DNA of 11,443 nt from a candidate division WWE3 bacterium RIFOXYC2_FULL_42_13 (lineage in GTDB: Bacteria; Patescibacteriota; WWE3; UBA101185; UBA10185), in assembly GCA_001773255.1 (NCBI GenBank), contig MEWF01000011.1, positions 54,013 through 65,455 on the forward strand. Direction: 5' to 3'. Shown here piece after piece: positions 8,248 through 11,443 of the stretch; the first letter of the stretch is position 1; every line of letters begins with the position of its first letter. Below the pieces are notes generated by a model that was given only the letters and a program-made list of their open reading frames with translations, did no database searches and was not told where the DNA came from. Made by a program: the position numbers and the translations under genes.

Positions 8248-8700
8248 TTATTTTTTGGGTTTTAATGTAACCCTTCGCTCGCGTCCTTCTCCGACACTTT
8301 CCGAAACGACATCATCGTATTCGGAAACAAACATGTGTATTTGTCTTCTTTCCCACGGGTCCATAGGAGGAAGCTCGACGTCTTTTTGGAAGAAGCGGAC
8401 TCTGTCGATGTAGCTTTTAGCCATGTTTTGTATTTTCTCAGCTCGCTGATCTTTATATCCGTTGATATCTATTAGGACCGTAACCTGTTCTCCGGCCTGT
8501 CTCAAAACAGTCAGGTGCAGAATGCTTTGCAAAGCATCCAAAGACTGGCCCTGGTGACCGATTAAAAAATTCAGATTATTACCCTGGATTTTTACTTCAA
8601 AAACCCCGTCGTCTTTACCGTTAATTTCATAGTTGGGATTTATTTTCATAAACCCGAAAATATTGTCTAAAGTATTTTTTATTACTTCTATGATGTTCAT
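8248..8700 (-). CDS. khpB: KhpB/Jag-type RNA-binding protein (KH plus R3H, no Jag-N)
   Basis: A 150-residue single-strand nucleic-acid-binding protein. A KH domain covers about 1-80, with the GxxG loop as GHQG (48-51) followed by SLDALQ. An R3H domain covers about 85-147, with the ERRQIH core (R118, R119, H122) and the C-terminal VGEGRERRV. Family members (Jag, SpoIIIJ-associated protein, KhpB) bind many transcripts and influence cell division and envelope growth. The Jag-N domain found at the front of longer homologues is absent. Its ATG overlaps the yidC stop (ATGA, 4 bases), and it has a strong Shine-Dalgarno inside yidC. The yidC-jag pairing is classical. It is 2 bases from dnaN. Confidence 0.93.
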   Translation of the reverse strand: MNIIEVIKNTLDNIFGFMKINPNYEINGKDDGVFEVKIQGNNLNFLIGHQGQSLDALQSILHLTVLRQAGEQVTVLIDINGYKDQRAEKIQNMAKSYIDRVRFFQKDVELPPMDPWERRQIHMFVSEYDDVVSESVGEGRERRVTLKPKK

Positions 8701-9485
8701 TTTTTTGCTCCTTTAGCTAACCCTAATTTCCTGACCCAAGGCTCCAGGCCGCCCCATCCACTGGTGAAGTACGTCTGGGCAATTTGGAATAGGGTCGAAA
8801 CAATTATGTATATCATAACACCTGAAGGCAAGGTCAGACCGAACACAAAAAACATGAGCGGCATGACGTATAGATTTTGTTTTTGCATGGACTGCATCAT
8901 GTCATCAGTTTTATTAGGGGTCTTCTTAACCAGCTTGTCGTTTATTTTGGAGAAAGGCATCATCATCTTTGTCGCTAAAAATTGGAAGACAACCGCCAAT
9001 ATTGTGATGATAAATATCGGATCCGGTTTAGAAAGGTCAAGATAAAGGAACTTAGTGTTTATTGTATCCTCAGGTTTAAATTGGAATTGCTGGAAATATA
9101 TATTTTTATTTAAGTCGTTGAGACTTGTGCCATTGGTCATTGTAATAACCGATCTATAAACGGCGATCATGAAGACAAGCGTGATTATAGTAGTAAGACA
9201 CCCCGAAGCCGGGTTAATCCCGTGCTTTTTCATGAGTTCCATTTGCATCGCAGCCATCTTTTTCTGATCGTGTTTATACTTCTCTTTTATTTTCTGAATT
9301 TCCGGCTGAATGTCACGCTGTTTTTGGCTCATCTTGATAGAAGGAAGGGTAACGGGGATCATTACGGCCTTTATTATGAGTGTAAAAAGAATTATTGCAG
9401 CCCCGAGGCTTCCTACAAATGAGTAGATAACAATTAGAATGTTAAAAATCGGATTTAAAATTATATTTTGCCAGATTTCCGCCAT
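8697..9485 (-). CDS. yidC: YidC/Oxa1 membrane protein insertase
   Basis: A 262-residue polytopic membrane protein of the short YidC2 type, without the large periplasmic domain of Gram-negative YidC. It inserts and folds membrane proteins, alone or with Sec. Hydrophobic segments lie at about 11-45, 94-114, 155-175 and 204-240 (the last probably two helices). The cytoplasmic coiled loop with QPEIQKIKEKYKHD follows the first segment, as in the family. The groove position normally held by a conserved Arg appears to be Lys39 (TLIIKAVMIPVT). There is no lipoprotein-type signal. The C-terminus is basic (AKGAKK), as expected for ribosome contact. It begins 6 bases after yidD without a clear Shine-Dalgarno, and its TGA stop overlaps the khpB start. 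Confidence 0.95.
   Translation of the reverse strand: MAEIWQNIILNPIFNILIVIYSFVGSLGAAIILFTLIIKAVMIPVTLPSIKMSQKQRDIQPEIQKIKEKYKHDQKKMAAMQMELMKKHGINPASGCLTTIITLVFMIAVYRSVITMTNGTSLNDLNKNIYFQQFQFKPEDTINTKFLYLDLSKPDPIFIITILAVVFQFLATKMMMPFSKINDKLVKKTPNKTDDMMQSMQKQNLYVMPLMFFVFGLTLPSGVMIYIIVSTLFQIAQTYFTSGWGGLEPWVRKLGLAKGAKK
8708..8714 (-). promoter_or_regulatory. Strong Shine-Dalgarno of khpB
   Basis: On the minus strand AAAGGAG stands 7 bases before the khpB ATG and lies within the last codons of yidC. With the ATGA overlap it supports efficient coupled translation. It is the best-matching ribosome site in this operon. Confidence 0.8.
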
Positions 9486-9491
9486 AATCGT

Positions 9492-9707
9492 TTATTTTAC
9501 AGGATCGTAGCCTCCTTTTGAAAACGGATTACATCTTACCAGTCTTTTAACCCCCAGAAAAGTGCCTTTTATGGCGCCGTACTTTTCCACGGCTTCATAG
9601 GTGTAATCGGCGCAGCTGGGTGTGAATCTACAGGTGTTTATACCGAAATTGCCCGGGCTAAGCGTTTTTTTGTATATTTTTATTAAAATCAGTATCAATT
9701 TCTTCAT
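9492..9707 (-). CDS. yidD: YidD, membrane protein insertion efficiency factor
   Basis: A 71-residue protein with the full YidD pattern: an amphipathic N-terminal helix (MKKLILILIKIYKK), the CRFTPSCADYTYEA block with C26 and C32, then GVKRLVRCNPFSKGGYDPV with C59. YidD is thought to act at the inner membrane face and to help YidC-dependent insertion. Its first 50 bases overlap the 3' end of rnpA in another frame, a common rnpA-yidD arrangement. A Shine-Dalgarno (AGGA at 9715-9718, 7 bases before the ATG) lies inside rnpA and fixes this start. Confidence 0.95.
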   Translation of the reverse strand: MKKLILILIKIYKKTLSPGNFGINTCRFTPSCADYTYEAVEKYGAIKGTFLGVKRLVRCNPFSKGGYDPVK

Positions 9708-9996
9708 ACGTTTTTCCTGCCGAAGAGTGCCTGGGGTATATTGAAACCCACCGGTCTGCCGGTATCAGGGCTAAATTCTTCCTTACGGTTTCGCGGAATA
9801 GCCTTTTTATCCTGTTTCGGTCGGTGGCGTTCTTGCTAAATCCGGTAGAGACAACAAAGCCTATTTTCGGCTGTCCTGAGTAGTTTTCAGGTTTGAGGAT
9901 GTAGGCAACGAAGGTGTCGCCTTCGATTTTTTGGCCGTACTTCTTGGTTATCTTGAATTCAAAGGGTGTGGAAAGACGGTTCTCTTTTTTCAGCAT
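9658..9996 (-). CDS. rnpA: Ribonuclease P protein component
   Basis: A 112-residue basic protein, normal for the family. It partners the catalytic RNase P RNA (not in this window) and helps it bind pre-tRNA during 5' leader removal. The N-terminal LKKENRLSTPFEFK segment and the central RNR motif (NATDRNRIKRLFRET; R60, N61, R62) are clear. The gene starts 6 bases after the rpmH stop, with no Shine-Dalgarno, so reinitiation or coupling from rpmH is likely. Its final 50 bases are shared with the start of yidD. Confidence 0.95.
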   Translation of the reverse strand: MLKKENRLSTPFEFKITKKYGQKIEGDTFVAYILKPENYSGQPKIGFVVSTGFSKNATDRNRIKRLFRETVRKNLALIPADRWVSIYPRHSSAGKTYEEIDTDFNKNIQKNA

Positions 9997-10002
9997 TTAG
10001 GG

Positions 10003-10161
10003 TTACTTGCCGTTATATGCGACAGCAAGCCTTTTTCTTCCTCTGAGCCTTCTTCTTTTCAGAACGTTATTTCCGTTCTTGGTAGAAGTTCTGTTTCTAA
10101 AGCCGTGTTTGCGGACTCTTTTGACTTTTTTTGGCTGCCATGTTCTCTTTGTTTTAGGCAT
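10003..10161 (-). CDS. rpmH: 50S ribosomal protein L34
   Basis: A 52-residue, very basic protein, readily missed because it is so short. I translated it by hand from the ATG at 10161 to the TAA at 10005-10003. It begins MPKTKRTWQPKKVKRVRKHG and continues FRNRTSTKNGNNVLKRRR, then GRKRLAV, matching the L34 pattern. L34 is a small protein bound deep in 23S rRNA. The N-terminus is three residues longer than the usual MKRTYQP form, and a short AYNGK tail follows the usual end. GAGGT 7 bases before the ATG and a near-consensus promoter directly upstream make it the first gene of the operon, with rnpA 6 bases downstream. Confidence 0.96.
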   Translation of the reverse strand: MPKTKRTWQPKKVKRVRKHGFRNRTSTKNGNNVLKRRRLRGRKRLAVAYNGK

Positions 10162-10168
10162 ATTAATG

Positions 10169-10173
10169 ACCTC
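10169..10173 (-). promoter_or_regulatory. Shine-Dalgarno of rpmH
   Basis: Minus-strand GAGGT lies 7 bases before the rpmH ATG. The predicted transcription start (about 10173-10174) falls on or next to it, so the ribosome site would form the extreme 5' end of the mRNA. Confidence 0.7.
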
Positions 10174-10180
10174 GAAAGGG

Positions 10181-10209
10181 ATTATACTTGGTCGTTGACG
10201 TTATATCAA
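10181..10209 (-). promoter_or_regulatory. Sigma-70-type promoter of the rpmH-dnaN operon
   Basis: On the minus strand the -35 is TTGATA (10209-10204, one mismatch to TTGACA), the spacer is exactly 17 bases and the -10 is a perfect TATAAT (10186-10181). The predicted start at about 10173-10174 gives a leader of only 12-13 bases. This is the only strong promoter seen for the six downstream genes. Confidence 0.85.
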
Positions 10210-10221
10210 GAAGTTATTCGA

Positions 10222-10251
10222 TTGGATAAGTAGCCCTATTTTTTGTATAGT
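10222..10251 (+). promoter_or_regulatory. Divergent promoter for the tRNA-binding protein and miaB
   Basis: A -35 of TTGGAT (10222-10227), an 18-base spacer and a -10 of TATAGT (10246-10251) face right. The -35 boxes of the two divergent promoters are 12 bases apart. A start 7 bases after the -10 falls on position 10258, the A of the ATG, so a leaderless message is predicted. Confidence 0.6.
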
Positions 10252-10257
10252 CTACCA

Positions 10258-10623
10258 ATGGAACAAAATAAGCAGGGTACTGTAAAGCCCGAAATAACAT
10301 ACGAAGACTTCTCGAAACTTGATATCCGCGCGGGAACCGTTCTGTCCGCCGAAAGAGTAGAGGGATCCGAAAAGCTCATCCGTCTGCAGGTAGATTTTGG
10401 TCCCGAAATAGGCCAAAAACAGATCCTGACCGGCCTTTTGAAATGGTATAAACCCGAAAGTTTCGTCGGTCTACAAACTACATTTATCCTAAACCTTCCT
10501 CCCCGGAAAATGATGGGGTTTATGTCGGAAGGGATGATTCTAGCCCTCGGCTTGTCTGATGAAGAAAAACCGGCCCTTCTAAAACCCAAAAGAAAAGTTA
10601 AAAACGGAGAAGGTGTCAGATAA
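10258..10623 (+). CDS. Free-standing tRNA-binding domain protein (Trbp111 / MetRS C-terminal type)
   Basis: A 121-residue OB-fold protein. The pattern ITYEDFSKLDIRAGTVLSAE, EKLIRLQVDFG, QILTGLLKWYKPESFVG and PRKMMGFMSEGMILAL is typical of the EMAP/Trbp111-like tRNA-binding domain found at the C-terminus of methionyl-tRNA synthetase or as a separate dimer. It probably binds tRNA structure in general and may assist a synthetase in trans. The ATG at 10258 is preferred; an in-frame TTG at 10243 would lie upstream of the -10 box. There is no Shine-Dalgarno. The tail is Lys-rich. Its stop abuts the GTG of miaB, so the two form a tRNA-related operon. Confidence 0.85.
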   Translation: MEQNKQGTVKPEITYEDFSKLDIRAGTVLSAERVEGSEKLIRLQVDFGPEIGQKQILTGLLKWYKPESFVGLQTTFILNLPPRKMMGFMSEGMILALGLSDEEKPALLKPKRKVKNGEGVR

Positions 10624-11443
10624 GTGAAATCCAAAACTTACTTCATAAAAACATTCGGATGTTACTCAAATACCGCTGATTCAGGAACGATGGGCGGAAT
10701 GCTCGAAGTTTTGGGTTACGAACCTCTTGAAGTTCCCGAGTTTAAAACCGAAAAAGAAAACCTCCAATTTGTTATGAAGGACGCCGACCTTTTGATCATA
10801 AACTCCTGCTCTGTGCGCCAGAAAAGCGAAGACAAGGTTTACGGCATAGGTAAGGTGGTAAAGGAAGTAAAAGAGGCTACCGGCCACAAACCTTTTATAG
10901 TTCTCGCGGGCTGTATTGTAGGTAGCGTTACCGGAGACAGACAAAGATACGAGTTTGCTACTTTGAAAAAGAAAACTCCCTGGGCAGATTTGTATATGAG
11001 TCCCGCGCAGATACATGAATTGCCCTTACTGCTTAAAAGAGAAGGACTTTTAAGTGAGTGGGCGGAAAATAAAGTGGTTGAGGGAGCTCAGGATACTGCC
11101 ACCCACGCGTTTATTAACATTTCACAAGGGTGCGACAACTTTTGTGCCTTTTGTGTGGTTCCTTACGCCCGGGGAAGGGAAGTGTCCCGCAACAAAGAGG
11201 ATATTCTCAAGGATATCGCGAGATTAGTGAAAAAAGGTGTTACGGAAATAACTTTATGTGCTCAAAATGTTAATTCCTGGGGTTTGTCGGTAAAAGAAAA
11301 GTTTCAAATACGCACCGGAAGCAATCAAAAACTGCCTTTCGCGGCGCTGTTAAGGGAAATTCACGACATCCCGGAGATAAGAAAGCTCAGTTTTATGTCT
11401 TCTAATCCTTTTGATTTCACAAATGATCTGGTTGATACGCTGG
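10624..11443 (+). CDS. miaB: MiaB, tRNA-2-methylthio-N6-isopentenyladenosine37 synthase (3' partial)
   Basis: The first 273 residues of a radical-SAM methylthiotransferase, cut by the window end. The N-terminal MTTase domain carries three cluster cysteines: C13 (TFGCYSNTADSG), C62 (NSCSVRQKSEDKV) and C97 (LAGCIVG). The radical-SAM CxxxCxxC is C170, C174, C177 in GCDNFCAFCVVPYARGREVSR. The CVVPYARG and later QNVNSWG patterns point to MiaB rather than RimO or MtaB. It adds a methylthio group to i6A37 next to the anticodon of UNN-reading tRNAs, using SAM and two iron-sulfur clusters. The GTG at 10624 follows the previous stop with no gap. GGTG at 10612-10615 may serve as ribosome site. The C-terminal TRAM domain would lie beyond the window. 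Confidence 0.93.
   Translation, partial: MKSKTYFIKTFGCYSNTADSGTMGGMLEVLGYEPLEVPEFKTEKENLQFVMKDADLLIINSCSVRQKSEDKVYGIGKVVKEVKEATGHKPFIVLAGCIVGSVTGDRQRYEFATLKKKTPWADLYMSPAQIHELPLLLKREGLLSEWAENKVVEGAQDTATHAFINISQGCDNFCAFCVVPYARGREVSRNKEDILKDIARLVKKGVTEITLCAQNVNSWGLSVKEKFQIRTGSNQKLPFAALLREIHDIPEIRKLSFMSSNPFDFTNDLVDTL

Noticed and set aside
8248..8700. khpB as a truncated gene because it lacks Jag-N.
   Set aside because: The start has a strong Shine-Dalgarno and overlaps the yidC stop, and both KH and R3H domains are complete. It is a short natural form.
8697..9485. Lys39 in YidC in place of the usual groove Arg as a sign of lost function.
   Set aside because: Lys keeps the positive charge in the groove and the rest of the family pattern is intact, so I treat it as a mild variant.
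10221..10229. DnaA-box-like TTATCCAAT on the minus strand between rpmH and the divergent gene.
   Set aside because: It matches TTATCCACA at only 7 of 9 bases, stands alone and overlaps the + strand -35 box. No cluster of boxes or AT-rich unwinding region is present, so I do not call an origin.
10236..10634. A 132-codon open frame on the minus strand opposite the tRNA-binding protein gene.
   Set aside because: Its translation has no recognisable domain and mirrors a clear conserved gene on the other strand.

Overview
The window most likely comes from a small-genome bacterium of the Candidate Phyla Radiation (Patescibacteria), perhaps the Microgenomates side. This placement is an inference. 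It rests on the DUF4012 / PrgI-like / split VirB4 gene set, which I associate with these genomes, on short ribosomal and secretion proteins, and on very tight gene packing. UGA is used as a stop (first gene and yidC) and Trp is coded by UGG, so the genetic code is the standard bacterial one. No tRNA, rRNA, CRISPR array, insertion sequence or clear repeat was seen, and no stretch without a gene exceeds 100 bases.

Layout. (1) Positions 4-6793, + strand: a four-gene block encoding a large DUF4012 membrane protein, a PrgI-type two-helix membrane protein with a long coiled-coil tail and a C-terminal beta-sandwich-like domain, a stand-alone VirB4/TraC N-terminal-type protein, and a VirB4-type ATPase. 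The last three are 1 base apart and look like the core of a reduced type IV secretion-like envelope machine. (2) Positions 6842-7069, + strand: a small protein that resembles the DUF5679 zinc ribbon but has no cysteines. (3) Positions 7133-10161, - strand: one compact six-gene operon, rpmH-rnpA-yidD-yidC-khpB(jag)-dnaN, read from a near-consensus promoter at 10181-10209. It joins ribosome and RNase P maturation, membrane protein insertion, an RNA-binding protein and the replication sliding clamp. (4) Positions 10258-11443, + strand, divergent from rpmH: a free-standing tRNA-binding (Trbp111/MetRS C-terminal type) protein followed directly by miaB, which runs off the window end.

Three points stand out. 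Two + strand genes (the PrgI gene and the tRNA-binding protein gene) lack a Shine-Dalgarno sequence and have a -10 box 6-8 bases before the ATG, which predicts leaderless mRNAs. dnaN sits at the end of the rpmH operon, and dnaA is absent from the place next to rpmH where it is usually found. The VirB4-like module is split and fused in an unusual way and carries no other recognisable secretion gene in the window.
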